A DNA stretch of 27,859 bases from an uncultured Gammaproteobacteria bacterium (GCA_946887385.1 CAMPKU010000018.1:1-27859), one strand, 5' to 3'. Shown: positions 7,274 to 15,606, numbered from the stretch's first letter. The notes: generated by a model from the sequence alone, not told the origin. Program-made: numbers and translations.

Positions 7274-10183
7274 ATGACCGCCACGCCGCTCGCCGCCCTC
7301 GAAGCGCGCTTAAAGCGCGAGCTCACGGGCGAGGTGCTCTTCGACGCCTGGAACCGGGGCCGGTACGCCACCGACGCCTCGATTTATCAGATCGATCCTT
7401 TGGGCGTCGTGATACCCCGCACGGCCGACGAAGCCATCGGCGCGGCAGAAGCGGCCGTCGCGGCCGGCGTGCCGATCTTGCCGCGCGGGGCCGGCACCTC
7501 GCAATGCGGCCAAACGGTCGGCGCCGCGCTCGTCATCGACAACAGCAAGCACTTGAATCGCCTGCTTTCCGTGGACGCCGCCGGTGCAACGGCATGGGTA
7601 GAGCCCGGCCTCGTGCTCGACGACTTGAATGCTCGCTTGAAGCCGCTCGGCCTCTGGTATCCCGTGGACGTGTCGACCTCGGCACAGGCCACGATTGGCG
7701 GCATGGCGGCGAACAACAGCTGCGGCGCGCGTTCGCTGCGCTACGGCAACATGGTCCACAACGTGCTCGAGGTGGAAGGCTGGCTCACGAGCGGCGAGAC
7801 GTTCACATTCGGTGCCGTCGATGCCGGCGAGCCGTCGGGGCCGCCGCGCTACCGCGAGCTGGTAGCGAAGCTTCGCGATCTGTACGCGCAAGAGCGCGAC
7901 GAGATCGAGGCGCGTGTGCCGAAGCTGCAACGGCGCGTGGCGGGGTACAACCTGGACCTGGCGTCGACCGGCGCATTCAATCTCGCGCAGCTCCTCGTCG
8001 GCTCGGAAGGCACGCTGGCCTATTTCCGCAAACTGAAGCTGAAGCTCGCGCCGCTGCCCACGCACAAGGCGCTCGGCGTGGTGCACTTCCCCACGTTTTA
8101 TCAGGCCATGGATCTCACGCGACACATCGTGGCGCTCGAGCCCGCGGCCGTGGAGCTCGTGGACCGCACGATGATCGAGCTGTCGCGCGACATCGCGGCC
8201 TTCCGCGCAACGATGGATAAAACCATCCGCGGCGAGCCCGACGCCATCCTGCTCGTCGAGTTCGCCGGCGAGGAACTCGCACCGTTGCTCGCGAAGCTTC
8301 AGCGCCTGCGCGAGCTCATGGGAGATCTCGGCCTGCCGGGCAGCGTCGTCGAGATCGCGGACCCCGCGTGGCAACGCGACGTATGGGAGGTGCGCAAAGC
8401 GGGGCTCAACATCATGATGTCGATGAAAGGCGACGGCAAACCCGTGTCGTTCATCGAAGATTGCGCCGTACCTCTCGAGCACCTGGCCGAGTACACGGAC
8501 CGCCTGATGCGTGTGTTCGCGAAGCACGGCACGCGCGGCACGTTTTACGCGCATGCCTCGGTCGGCTGCCTGCACGTGCGCCCCGTCTTGAACTTGCGCA
8601 CGGAAAACGGCGCGCGACAGATGCGCGCGATCGCCGAAGAGGCCTGCGCGCTCGTCAAGGAATACAAAGGCTCGTATTCGGGCGAGCACGGCGACGGTCT
8701 CGTGCGCTCCGAATGGATCGAGCCTGTATACGGCCCGCGGCTCGCGCGGGCGTTCGCCGAGATCAAGAGAGCGTTCGATCCGAAGGGCCTCATGAATCCC
8801 GGCAAAATCGTGGCGGCCTCGAAGATGGACGATCGCGGCTTGTTCCGTTTCAAGCCGGGCTACCGCACCCCGGCGCTGGCCACGGGCCTCGACTGGTCGG
8901 AGCACGAAGTGGGCGCCGAGAATCGCGGCCGCGGTTTCGCCGCCGCCGTGGAGATGTGCAACAACAACGGCCATTGCCGTAAGTTCGACACGGGCACGAT
9001 GTGCCCTTCGTATCGCGTGACGCGCGACGAGCAGCACACCACACGTGGCCGCGCAAACTCGCTGCGGCTGGCGCTATCGGGCCAACTGGGCGAACAGGCG
9101 CTCGCATCGCGCGAGCTCAACGACACGCTCGCGCTGTGCGTGTCGTGCAAGGGCTGCAAGCGCGAATGCCCCACGGGCGTCGACATGGCCGCGATGAAGA
9201 TCGAGTTCCTTCATCAGTATCATCAGCGGCATCCGCGCTCGCTACGCGACCGGCTCGTGTCGCACCTGCCGCGCTATGCTCGCTTCGCCGCGCGCGCGGC
9301 GCCGCTCATGAATCTGCGCGACCGCGTGCCGGGTCTGGCTGCACTGTCCGAAGCCGTGGCCGGTTTCGCTGCGCGCCGCACGCTGCCGCGGTGGCGGCGC
9401 GACTATTTCCGCGCCAGCGAGCTGCCCGCGCCGCAAGGCTCTGCGGCCGGGCGCGAGGTGGTGCTGTTCGCCGACACGTTCAACACTTACTTCGAGCCCG
9501 AGAACCTGCGCGCCGCCGTGGCCGTGCTCGCGGCCGGCGGCTATACCGTGCACGCCGCCGCTGCGCCCGGCGGCCGCCCGCTGTGCTGCGGCCGCACTTA
9601 CCTCGCCACGGGGATGGTCGAAGCCGCGCGCCGCGAGACACGCCGCGTGCTCGATGCGCTCGAGCCGTTCGTGGCGCGCGGGGTGAACGTCGTCGGCCTC
9701 GAGCCGTCTTGCATCTTTGGGCTGCGCGACGAGCTCCGCCTGCTGTGGCCGGGAAAGCGCAGCGACGCTACGGCCCGAGCGGCGCTCACGTTCGAGGAGT
9801 TCGTGGTCGCGGAACAGGCCGCGGGACGTTGGTCGCGGGCGTTTCGACGCCTGCCTTATCGCCGCGCCCTGGTCCACGGGCACTGCCATCAAAAAGCGTT
9901 CGGCGCGATGCCCGCCGTGGTAGCCGCATTGCAATTGGTTCCGGAGTTAATAGTCGATGTAGTGCCCTCGAGCTGCTGCGGCATGGCGGGCTCGTTCGGT
10001 TATCAGCCCGAGCACTTCGACGTCTCGCTGCGAATGGCCGAGGCCGCTCTGTTGCCGGCCGTGCGAAACGCCGCCGCCGACACCGTGATCGTCGCCGACG
10101 GCACGAGCTGCCGTCATCAGATTCACGACGGCGCGCAGCGCCAGGCACAACACGTCGCACGCGTGCTGGCTGCTGCGCTTTAA
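7274..10183 (+). CDS. FAD- and Fe-S-binding 2-hydroxyacid dehydrogenase-like protein (GlcD-GlpC fusion, YdiJ-like)
   Basis: This 969-residue protein fuses an FAD oxidase to an iron-sulphur module. The PCMH-type FAD domain spans about 40-270 (ILPRGAGTSQCGQTVG at 68-83, TIGGMAANNSCGARSLRYGN at 140-159). The FAD-oxidase C-terminal domain runs to ~540 and ends in GEHGDGLVRSEW and FDPKGLMNPGKI. Two ferredoxin-like clusters follow: CNNNGHCRKFDTGTMCPSY (~561) and CVSCKGCKRECPTG (~623). Two CCG-type domains close the protein (PLCCGRTYL ~768, GHCHQKAF, SSCCGMAGS ~900). Such fusions oxidise D-lactate, D-2-hydroxyglutarate or glycolate and pass electrons to the respiratory chain; the exact substrate cannot be read here. 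Length and order match the YdiJ-like family. It is divergent from opgG and apparently monocistronic. Confidence 0.9.
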   Translation: MTATPLAALEARLKRELTGEVLFDAWNRGRYATDASIYQIDPLGVVIPRTADEAIGAAEAAVAAGVPILPRGAGTSQCGQTVGAALVIDNSKHLNRLLSVDAAGATAWVEPGLVLDDLNARLKPLGLWYPVDVSTSAQATIGGMAANNSCGARSLRYGNMVHNVLEVEGWLTSGETFTFGAVDAGEPSGPPRYRELVAKLRDLYAQERDEIEARVPKLQRRVAGYNLDLASTGAFNLAQLLVGSEGTLAYFRKLKLKLAPLPTHKALGVVHFPTFYQAMDLTRHIVALEPAAVELVDRTMIELSRDIAAFRATMDKTIRGEPDAILLVEFAGEELAPLLAKLQRLRELMGDLGLPGSVVEIADPAWQRDVWEVRKAGLNIMMSMKGDGKPVSFIEDCAVPLEHLAEYTDRLMRVFAKHGTRGTFYAHASVGCLHVRPVLNLRTENGARQMRAIAEEACALVKEYKGSYSGEHGDGLVRSEWIEPVYGPRLARAFAEIKRAFDPKGLMNPGKIVAASKMDDRGLFRFKPGYRTPALATGLDWSEHEVGAENRGRGFAAAVEMCNNNGHCRKFDTGTMCPSYRVTRDEQHTTRGRANSLRLALSGQLGEQALASRELNDTLALCVSCKGCKRECPTGVDMAAMKIEFLHQYHQRHPRSLRDRLVSHLPRYARFAARAAPLMNLRDRVPGLAALSEAVAGFAARRTLPRWRRDYFRASELPAPQGSAAGREVVLFADTFNTYFEPENLRAAVAVLAAGGYTVHAAAAPGGRPLCCGRTYLATGMVEAARRETRRVLDALEPFVARGVNVVGLEPSCIFGLRDELRLLWPGKRSDATARAALTFEEFVVAEQAAGRWSRAFRRLPYRRALVHGHCHQKAFGAMPAVVAALQLVPELIVDVVPSSCCGMAGSFGYQPEHFDVSLRMAEAALLPAVRNAAADTVIVADGTSCRHQIHDGAQRQAQHVARVLAAAL

Positions 10184-10191
10184 CGGTTACT

Positions 10192-10209
10192 CCGACCCGT
10201 ACGGTTCGG
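10192..10209. repeat. 18-bp near-perfect dyad after the oxidoreductase gene
   Basis: CCGACCCGTACGGTTCGG pairs at 8 of 9 positions and starts 8 bp after the oxidoreductase stop. It could be part of a terminator hairpin (no T-run follows) or an operator for the sensor genes ~105 bp on. A smaller palindrome, GACACCGTGTC, lies at 10243-10253. The 130-bp spacer shows nothing else. Confidence 0.3.
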
Positions 10210-10313
10210 CTCGCGCACGCACGCACAGCCGCTGCGCGGTGCGACACCGTGTCACACGTCAAAAGTGCGCGCGATGCGGGTCAGCTACGCTCTCAGCACT
10301 GCCGCCGTCGGAC

Positions 10314-10592
10314 ATGAGTATCCAACCCGCCACCGCTTTAACCGACGCGCCGGTTACTTTCAGCGCTCTAGCCGAGCAGCTCCGCGACGGGCCGCTGCAA
10401 GCGCTCATCGACATTCAGATGCAGGCTGCGGGCCTAGCCGCCCGCCTCGCGGACGACCCGGCCGCCACCGCCGAGGATCTCGAACGGCTCGTGCAGTTGT
10501 CGGTCGCGGCGATGGAGCGCTTTCACGTCTTCACGCTGGGTCTCACCGCAGTGCTGCGTCAGCTCACCGATGCCGGCCGGCACCCGCACTAG
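10314..10592 (+). CDS. Split sensor kinase, HisKA_3-like dimerisation half lacking the phospho-acceptor His
   Basis: This 92-residue fragment looks like the two-helix dimerisation domain of NarX-type kinases: FSALAEQLRDGPLQALIDIQMQAAGLAARL (16-45) then a second helix (AEDLERLVQLSVAAMERFHVFTLGLTAVLRQL). In the family the first helix carries (E/R)-L-H-D with the phosphorylated His; here the position reads Q-L-R-D, with Arg24. The frame ends at TAG 10592, 23 bp after the start of the next frame, which carries the ATPase half. The order and spacing match one intact kinase broken by a frame change. It may be a genuine two-protein kinase, a frameshifted pseudogene, or an assembly error. ATG 10314 was chosen over an upstream GTG/ATG-type extension because residues before it are not kinase-like. 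No sensor or membrane domain is present. Confidence 0.6.
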   Translation: MSIQPATALTDAPVTFSALAEQLRDGPLQALIDIQMQAAGLAARLADDPAATAEDLERLVQLSVAAMERFHVFTLGLTAVLRQLTDAGRHPH

Positions 10593-11010
10593 TCTTCTGT
10601 CTCGCCTCCTCGAGCTCTGCGAGGACTTCCGCGCGGAAACCGGCATCCGCTGCGAAGTGGCAATCGCGGAGCGCCATACCCGATTCGGCGACGAGGTGAA
10701 CGAGGTGATCTACCGCACCGTGCGCGAGCTGCTGACCAACGTCCGCCAGCACGCGCACGCCAAGCATGTGACGGTCTCGAGCCTTGGCCGGCGCGACGGC
10801 TCGATTGGAATTTGCGTAGCGGACGACGGTGTAGGTCTGCCGGCGCATCGGCGGCGCGGCAACCCTTTCGACGAGAGCGGCGGCATTGGACTGTGGAGCA
10901 TCGATCAACGCCTTCGTGAATTCGATGCGATGCTCGACATCGAAGCGGCGGCGGGCCGCGGGACGCGAGCGATGGTGATCCTGCCCGGCAGTCTAGTAAT
11001 CACCGACTAG
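10570..11010 (+). CDS. Split sensor kinase, HATPase_c half (NarX/LuxR-type)
   Basis: This 146-residue protein carries the ATP-binding half of a NarX-type histidine kinase. A linker helix (SLLSRLLELCEDFRAETGI, 8-26) is followed by the N-box YRTVRELLTNVRQHAHAKHV (Asn57), the G1 box VADDGVGL (83-90) and the G2 box GGIGLWSIDQRL (104-115), then IEAAAGRGTRAMVILPG. All ATP-contacting motifs are intact, so the domain should fold and bind nucleotide. It begins inside the preceding frame (+1 relative to it). No response regulator gene lies next to it in the window. Its stop overlaps the end of the convergent TPR regulator-like gene by 18 bp. The start at ATG 10570 is only formal if the two halves are made as one protein by frameshifting. 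Confidence 0.7.
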   Translation: MPAGTRTSLLSRLLELCEDFRAETGIRCEVAIAERHTRFGDEVNEVIYRTVRELLTNVRQHAHAKHVTVSSLGRRDGSIGICVADDGVGLPAHRRRGNPFDESGGIGLWSIDQRLREFDAMLDIEAAAGRGTRAMVILPGSLVITD

Positions 11011-12789
11011 CGGCTCGGCCGCGCCGGCGGGCTCCTTGAGATCGAGCCCTGCCGCCGTAAGCCCGCTCACGAAGGTTTCGTGAAGGTCGGCATCGAAGTG
11101 CCAGCCCGAGAAATCGGCGTACGCGCGCTTCTCGAAGTCTGGATTGAGCTCGCGGAGCCGAGCCGCAGCCGCCTGCGCCACGTCATCGAGGCCCTGGTGA
11201 GCAGCCGCGGCCGCGAGCACGGCTTGCGCGATGACCCAGTTCCGCGCGTTGATTTTCTGCACGGCAGCGAGCGCCTCGGCGAAGCGCTGCTCGCGCAGAT
11301 AGGTAACCGCGTACGTCAGGTGATGCAGCGCGAGCGGCGCCTTCGACATCGCCCGCGCCCGCTGCGTCAACAGCAAGCCGCGCGCCGAATCGCCGCTGAG
11401 GGCCAGCAGAAAGCCGCCTTGTGTCAGCCCTTGAGCGCTGTTCGGGCGCAGCGCGAGCGATCGATCGATGGATTCACGGAACGCCGGATCGCGGTCGTAG
11501 AACTGCACACGAGTGAGCGCGAGAGTCGCCAGAAAGTCGTCTCGATCGAGCGCCAGCGCGTTGGCCGTGGCGGCGCGCGCGGACTCGAGCGCGGCGTTGC
11601 CCGTGCCGCCGAACGTGGCCGCGTACTGATCGATGTACACCATCGCAAGGCCAGACCAGGCTTGCGCAACGTCGGGCTGCCGCGCGGTCAAGTGCTGGTA
11701 GCACTCGAGCGCGGCCGTGTACGCTTCCGGCCCCATTCGGCGCCGATACTCGTGGTAGATCGCGAAACAGTCGCGCAGCTTCGGCATCTCCACGGCGAGG
11801 CGCGCGTGCGCGAGCTCGGCCTCGAAGATCGCGCCGTATGGGGCGGCGACCATCGCAACGTCACGAGCCACCCGTGCCTCCAGCGCGCGAAGCTCCGCCG
11901 CGAGCGGTTCATCGTAGGCGGCAGTCCAAAGTTGCGCGCCCGTATCGGCTTCGATCAGACGCACGGCGATGCGTGCCTCCGCGCCGTCGCTGCGCACGCT
12001 GCCGGTGAGCACATAGCCGCCCGCGGCGGCCGCGGCGAGGGTTCGCTCGTGACTCGGACGGTCGCCGTACCAGCTTGCGCGGCTCGCAATGAGGAACACG
12101 TCGAGCGCGCCCAGCCGCAGCATGATCTCCTCGGTGATGCCGGCTGCCAGCGCATCGAGCGACTCGTGCTCGCTCAAGTTTTCGAACGGCACCACGACGA
12201 GGCGCGGCCAATCGGATCGTTGCGGCTCGCCGAGCACGCCCTGGGCGCTCAGCGCATCGCGCAGCGCCGCCTGTTGCCATGCGATGACTCCAACCGCTGC
12301 GAGCAGCAGCGCGCCCAATGCCACAGCCGCACGCCGCCACACCCGGAAGCTCGGCGGCGAGGCAGCCGCGTGCGCGGCTGCGGCGTGCAACGTGCGGCCG
12401 CCCGACGCATGCTCGTCCGCGCGCGCGTAGCGGCAAGCAACTGCGTAGCTGCCGCGCGGCAGCTCGATCCGCACACGACTATCGGCGCCCTCGCCCGCGT
12501 AGTACTCCACCAGACGCCGCCGCAAGCGGCCGGCCTCTACGCGCACGAGCGCGTCGGACTGCGCGTCGAAATCCGCGGGCCGGCCGAAGACTTCGACGCC
12601 GATCGTGTAGCCCTTCAAGCGCCGGCCGCCGCCGGTCAACGTGGCTTCGACGACGAACCGCAGGAAGTGCGACGCGCGGCCGGCCTGTTGGAAACACCGG
12701 CTCGCGAGGATGCGCTCGAGCTCCGCGCGGACGTCCTGGGCGCTCGGCCCGCGAACCTCGCGATCGCCATGCCTTCGAAAGTCCGCCAT
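10993..12789 (-). CDS. Membrane-anchored regulator-like protein with TolB-like domain and TPR repeats
   Basis: This 598-residue protein has three parts. Residues ~17-120 form a compact charged domain (RAELERILASRCF, ASHFLRFVVEATL, KGYTIGVEVFGRPADFDAQSDALVRVEAGRLRRRLVEYY, IELPRGSYAV). It is seen at the N-terminus of many proteins annotated as TPR or adenylate-cyclase-like and probably has a winged-helix-like regulatory role. One membrane helix follows (153-171, AAVALGALLLAAVGVIAW). Outside it lies a TolB/FlgO-like domain (LVVVPFENLSEHESLDALAAGITEEIMLRL, 197-226) and TPR-type helical repeats (~310-590). This suggests a CadC-like layout: cytosolic output, periplasmic TPR sensor. DNA binding is an inference. 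It overlaps the convergent kinase fragment by 18 bp. The 230-bp upstream spacer contains palindromes that could serve autoregulation. Confidence 0.75.
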   Translation of the reverse strand: MADFRRHGDREVRGPSAQDVRAELERILASRCFQQAGRASHFLRFVVEATLTGGGRRLKGYTIGVEVFGRPADFDAQSDALVRVEAGRLRRRLVEYYAGEGADSRVRIELPRGSYAVACRYARADEHASGGRTLHAAAAHAAASPPSFRVWRRAAVALGALLLAAVGVIAWQQAALRDALSAQGVLGEPQRSDWPRLVVVPFENLSEHESLDALAAGITEEIMLRLGALDVFLIASRASWYGDRPSHERTLAAAAAGGYVLTGSVRSDGAEARIAVRLIEADTGAQLWTAAYDEPLAAELRALEARVARDVAMVAAPYGAIFEAELAHARLAVEMPKLRDCFAIYHEYRRRMGPEAYTAALECYQHLTARQPDVAQAWSGLAMVYIDQYAATFGGTGNAALESARAATANALALDRDDFLATLALTRVQFYDRDPAFRESIDRSLALRPNSAQGLTQGGFLLALSGDSARGLLLTQRARAMSKAPLALHHLTYAVTYLREQRFAEALAAVQKINARNWVIAQAVLAAAAAHQGLDDVAQAAAARLRELNPDFEKRAYADFSGWHFDADLHETFVSGLTAAGLDLKEPAGAAEPLVGDY

Positions 12790-12924
12790 CGCGCCGCTAC
12801 TCCGTGGTCAAGACTCACCGCCGCCGGGCACTTCATGGGCGCCCTGCCCGGCGAACGTCGACGCTATGCGTGCCATCCCCTGAAGCGTAGACTCGAGTGT
12901 AAGGGCTGGGCCTGATCCCACACA

Positions 12925-12938
12925 GTCAACAGGTTGAC
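12925..12938. promoter_or_regulatory. 14-bp perfect palindrome, possible operator
   Basis: GTCAACAGGTTGAC is a 6-bp inverted repeat with a 2-bp centre, too tight for an RNA hairpin but the size of a dimeric regulator site. On the minus strand it overlaps TTGACT, which could serve as a -35 hexamer for the TPR regulator-like gene; no good -10 stands 16-18 bp beyond it. It lies about 135 bp from that start codon. Confidence 0.35.
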
Positions 12939-12980
12939 ACAACTGGTCGCTTAGCGGCCCGACGGGGCTCTTGGACCAGA

Positions 12981-13007
12981 TGCTCACACTAGGGCCGGTA
13001 GTGAGCA
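12981..13007. repeat. Hairpin with 7-bp stem in the MOSC-regulator spacer
   Basis: TGCTCAC (12981-12987) pairs perfectly with GTGAGCA (13001-13007) across a 13-nt loop. It lies 13 bp downstream of the MOSC stop codon, where it could stabilise the MOSC transcript end. No T-run follows. Confidence 0.4.
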
Positions 13008-13019
13008 GGCTCCAGCCCT

Positions 13020-13583
13020 TCAACCTGCATCGAACATGGCGCGTACTTCGTCGCCGATCCGTACCGCTCCGCCCTTCACCACCCAGGCGTTGATGCCGCG
13101 CAGCTGAAGCGTATGCCCAACGGGCGAATTGACGAACCGCTGTGCGTCGTCGCCATACCGGTCACGGAACAATCGGCAACCCATGTGCGGTTCCGGGCTC
13201 ACCTCGATCTCGGCCGCGCCGATTGCGACGCGCGTGCCCGCCGGCAAATGCGCGAGGCTAAGGTCGAAGTCGACGAACAACTGATCGCCGGCCAGCGGCC
13301 ACCGTTCGCGAGTTTGCGCCACGAGCGAAATCAAGCGCGTGTTGATCAGCGTGAGCTGGTTTACGCGGCGCCGCTTGCCGAGCGCCCAGCGGTCGCCGAC
13401 GAGGCCTTCCTCGACGTCGAGCACGCCGGTGTCGAGCAGCGCGCGCTCGCCGGAGCTCGGCCGCCGCACGATCTGCATGAGAACACCGCGCTCGCGCGGC
13501 GAACGCTCGATGTCGGCGAGCCCGGCTTCGAGCTCCTTGGTGGTCAAGTGGCGCATCGCGGGCGATGGTACGTCAGGCATCAT
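13020..13583 (-). CDS. MOSC domain-containing protein
   Basis: This protein of about 187 residues has the MOSC (molybdenum cofactor sulfurase C-terminal) fold pattern: RRPSSGERALLDTGVLDVEEGLVGDRWALGKRR, then VNQLTLINTRL, LFVDFDLSLAHLPAGTRVAIGAAEIEVSPEPHMGC and RLFRDRYG. The conserved Cys (~136) in EPHMGCRLF is the residue proposed to carry sulphur or contact the cofactor in this superfamily. Stand-alone MOSC proteins such as YiiM act in detoxification or cofactor sulphur delivery, but no substrate can be assigned here. Possible starts are TTG 13592, ATG 13583, ATG 13580 and ATG 13556. CCGGGA sits just before 13583/13580, which I favour. Its own promoter should lie in the 138 bp shared with the divergent ABC operon. 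Confidence 0.85.
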   Translation of the reverse strand: MMPDVPSPAMRHLTTKELEAGLADIERSPRERGVLMQIVRRPSSGERALLDTGVLDVEEGLVGDRWALGKRRRVNQLTLINTRLISLVAQTRERWPLAGDQLFVDFDLSLAHLPAGTRVAIGAAEIEVSPEPHMGCRLFRDRYGDDAQRFVNSPVGHTLQLRGINAWVVKGGAVRIGDEVRAMFDAG

Positions 13584-13710
13584 TCCCGGCAAAGGCGCTT
13601 CGCGAACGGCTACGACTCTGTACCTGTCGTTTTCTGAACCCCAGGCCGCTCTTCGGCCACAACCGGCTTTTCATGGGATACTCGGCCGAGCCGGCCGCGA
13701 CCCATTACGC

Positions 13711-13716
13711 AGGAGG
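13711..13716 (+). promoter_or_regulatory. Strong Shine-Dalgarno that fixes a TTG start
   Basis: AGGAGG lies 5 nt before TTG 13722, in front of the first permease gene. No ATG or GTG is at a suitable distance in that frame, so the TTG is the likely start. Confidence 0.8.
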
Positions 13717-13721
13717 GACAA

Positions 13722-14684
13722 TTGCTAGGCTTTATCGGCCGCCGACTCATCAACTATACGTTCATGCTGTTCGCGGCGACGACGCTCGCTTACTTCCTCG
13801 CCTCATCGTTCTTGAACCCGCGTTCCAACTACATGACGATGCGGCCGCGGCCGCCCGAGGCTTCGATCGACGCTTCGTTGAACCTCGCGAACGTGAACGA
13901 CAAGGTTCCGGTCACCGAGCGGTACGTCATCTGGCTGCGCCAAGTGGCTCTCGATTGGAACTGGGGCAGGAGCCCCCAAGGCGAGTCCGTCAACGCAGCA
14001 GTCGCGTATCGGGCCGTGGTCAGCGTGAAAGTGGTGCTCGGCGCCACCATCCTTGCCGTCTTGCTCGGCGTATCGATTGGCGTGGCATCGGCGATCCGCC
14101 AGTACCGCCTCTTCGACCGTGCGAGCAACGCGATTAGCGCGTTCTTTCTCGTTTGCCCTACTTTTGTGCTCGGCCTGCTGCTCGTGCTCGCCGGCATCCG
14201 CTTCAACGACGCCGTCGGCGTGCGCGTGTTCTACGTCACGGGCATCGGCGAAGGGGGCTTCATCGATTATCTGCAGCACGTGGCGCTGCCCACGCTGACG
14301 CTCACGCTCGTCGGCTACGTGGGCTACCACTTCACGCAGCGCACCTATCTGCTCGATACGATGAATGCCGATTACGTGCGCACTGCCCGCGCGAAAGGCG
14401 TGCGTAAGAACGTGGCAATTCGCCGCCACGCGCTGCGCACCTCGCTGATACCCACGGCGATGGGTGTAGCCTGGAGTCTCGCGTCGGTGATCACCGGCTC
14501 GGTATTCGTGGAGACGATCTTCGCGATCGACGGCGCAGGCAAATATTTCATCGACGCGCTCACGCGCAACGACATCAACGGTTCGGTAGCCATCGCTGCC
14601 ATGGGCGGTTTCGCGACCTGTGCGGGCTTGCTGCTCGCCGACGTCGTGGTTGCCGTTCTCGATCCGCGCATCAGGATCGGCTGA
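13722..14684 (+). CDS. Peptide-type ABC transporter permease (OppB/DppB family)
   Basis: This 320-residue inner-membrane permease is subunit one of a peptide/nickel-type importer. A first helix (GRRLINYTFMLFAATTLAYFLASSFL) is followed by a periplasmic loop containing SNYMTMRPRPPEASIDASLNLANVNDKVPVTERYVIW and then five more membrane segments. The cytoplasmic EAA-type coupling segment is RTARAKGVRKNVAIRRHALRTSLIP (~225-249), which contacts the ATPase. The C-terminus LDPRIRIG is typical. The first loop and the NPRSN segment resemble, from memory, permeases common in Actinobacteria rather than E. coli DppB; this needs a search. It heads an operon whose next gene begins 2 bp after its stop. The transported substrate is not readable. 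Confidence 0.92.
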   Translation: MLGFIGRRLINYTFMLFAATTLAYFLASSFLNPRSNYMTMRPRPPEASIDASLNLANVNDKVPVTERYVIWLRQVALDWNWGRSPQGESVNAAVAYRAVVSVKVVLGATILAVLLGVSIGVASAIRQYRLFDRASNAISAFFLVCPTFVLGLLLVLAGIRFNDAVGVRVFYVTGIGEGGFIDYLQHVALPTLTLTLVGYVGYHFTQRTYLLDTMNADYVRTARAKGVRKNVAIRRHALRTSLIPTAMGVAWSLASVITGSVFVETIFAIDGAGKYFIDALTRNDINGSVAIAAMGGFATCAGLLLADVVVAVLDPRIRIG

Positions 14685-14686
14685 GC

Positions 14687-15606
14687 ATGAGCAGCACAGA
14701 CGTCTTGACGGCAACCGCGGCGCAGCAGGAGCAGCGCGTGGCGCTGCAGCGGGTGCCAAAACGCACGTTGATTGCGCGCCGCTTTCGCCGCAATAAGCCG
14801 GCAGTTGCCGGCCTCGTAATCTTCACGCTGCTCGCGCTGCTCGCGATCGCCGGCCCATTCGTCACGTCCTGGAGCTACGATGAGCTCGACTTCCGGGCAC
14901 TGCGCCAGCCGCCGAGCCCTGAACACTGGCTCGGCACCGACATGGTCGGTGCCGACATGTTCGCCCTCTCCGTGCGCGGCCTCGGCCGCTCGCTGATGAT
15001 CGGCCTCATCGCATCGCTCGGCATCACGATCATCGCCGCATTTGTCGGCACCGCGATTGCTTACTTCGAGGGCTGGCGCGAGAAAGTCGGCGTGTGGATC
15101 ATCGACATGCTGCTCGTCATACCCACGTTCTTCCTGCTCGCCATTATGGTCACAGGCACCTCGGGCACGAACGGCTGGCTGTGGCTCACCGCGGCGTTGA
15201 CGATCTTCGGCTGGGTGGGCTATGCGCGCGTGCTGCGCTCGATCGCGTTGTCGTTGCGCGAGCGCGAGTACGTCGCCGCGGCTCGCTTCATGGGCGTGAG
15301 CTCGTTCACGATCCTGCGCCGCCACATGATCCCCAATCTAGGCTCCATCCTCATCATCCATACGGTGCTCGGCGTGGTGTACGCCGTGCAGGCCGAAACG
15401 GGCCTGTCGTTTCTGGGCTTTGGGATCAGGCCGCCCGACACTTCGCTCGGCGTGTTGATTCGCGCCGGCAGCGGCACGCTGCTCACGGCACCCTGGATGT
15501 TCCTGGTTCCCGCCGCACTGCTGCTGGCGTTGTGCTTCTCGATGACGATGATCGGCGACGGCCTTCGCGACGCGCTCGATCCGAGCTCAGCTTCCTCCGG
15601 TCGAGC

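Larger units (their letters stand above)
12901..13020. repeat. 120-bp interval closed by 9-bp perfect inverted repeats
   Basis: AAGGGCTGG at 12901-12909 is exactly complementary to CCAGCCCTT at 13012-13020, enclosing two further dyads (12925-12938 and 12981-13007). The right arm abuts the MOSC stop codon. Read on the minus strand this would be a folded RNA between MOSC and the TPR regulator-like gene. It has no T-run, so it is not a typical terminator, and no coding sequence is evident inside. The remaining spacer (12790-12900) shows only a GGAG about 11 nt before the regulator start. Confidence 0.4.

Noticed and set aside
7310..9037. A 575-codon open frame on the minus strand across the FAD/Fe-S oxidoreductase gene
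   Set aside because: It is antisense to a gene with unmistakable motifs, its product is Arg/His/Ala-rich without family features, and long antisense frames are expected at this GC content.
11080..12915. A 611-codon plus-strand open frame opposite the TPR regulator-like gene
   Set aside because: The product lacks domains and is a compositional shadow of the minus-strand gene.
12901..13020. Integron attC site
   Set aside because: The ends lack the paired GTTRRRY/RYYYAAC core sites and no integrase is nearby.
12808..13023. A 71-codon minus-strand frame in the MOSC-regulator spacer
   Set aside because: No family features or ribosome binding site, and it spans the inverted repeats; it is better explained as noncoding.
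15094..15606. Extension of the fused ATPase upstream into the second permease
   Set aside because: It is out of frame with the permease motifs and has no ATPase character; ATG 15607 overlaps the permease stop in an ATGA.
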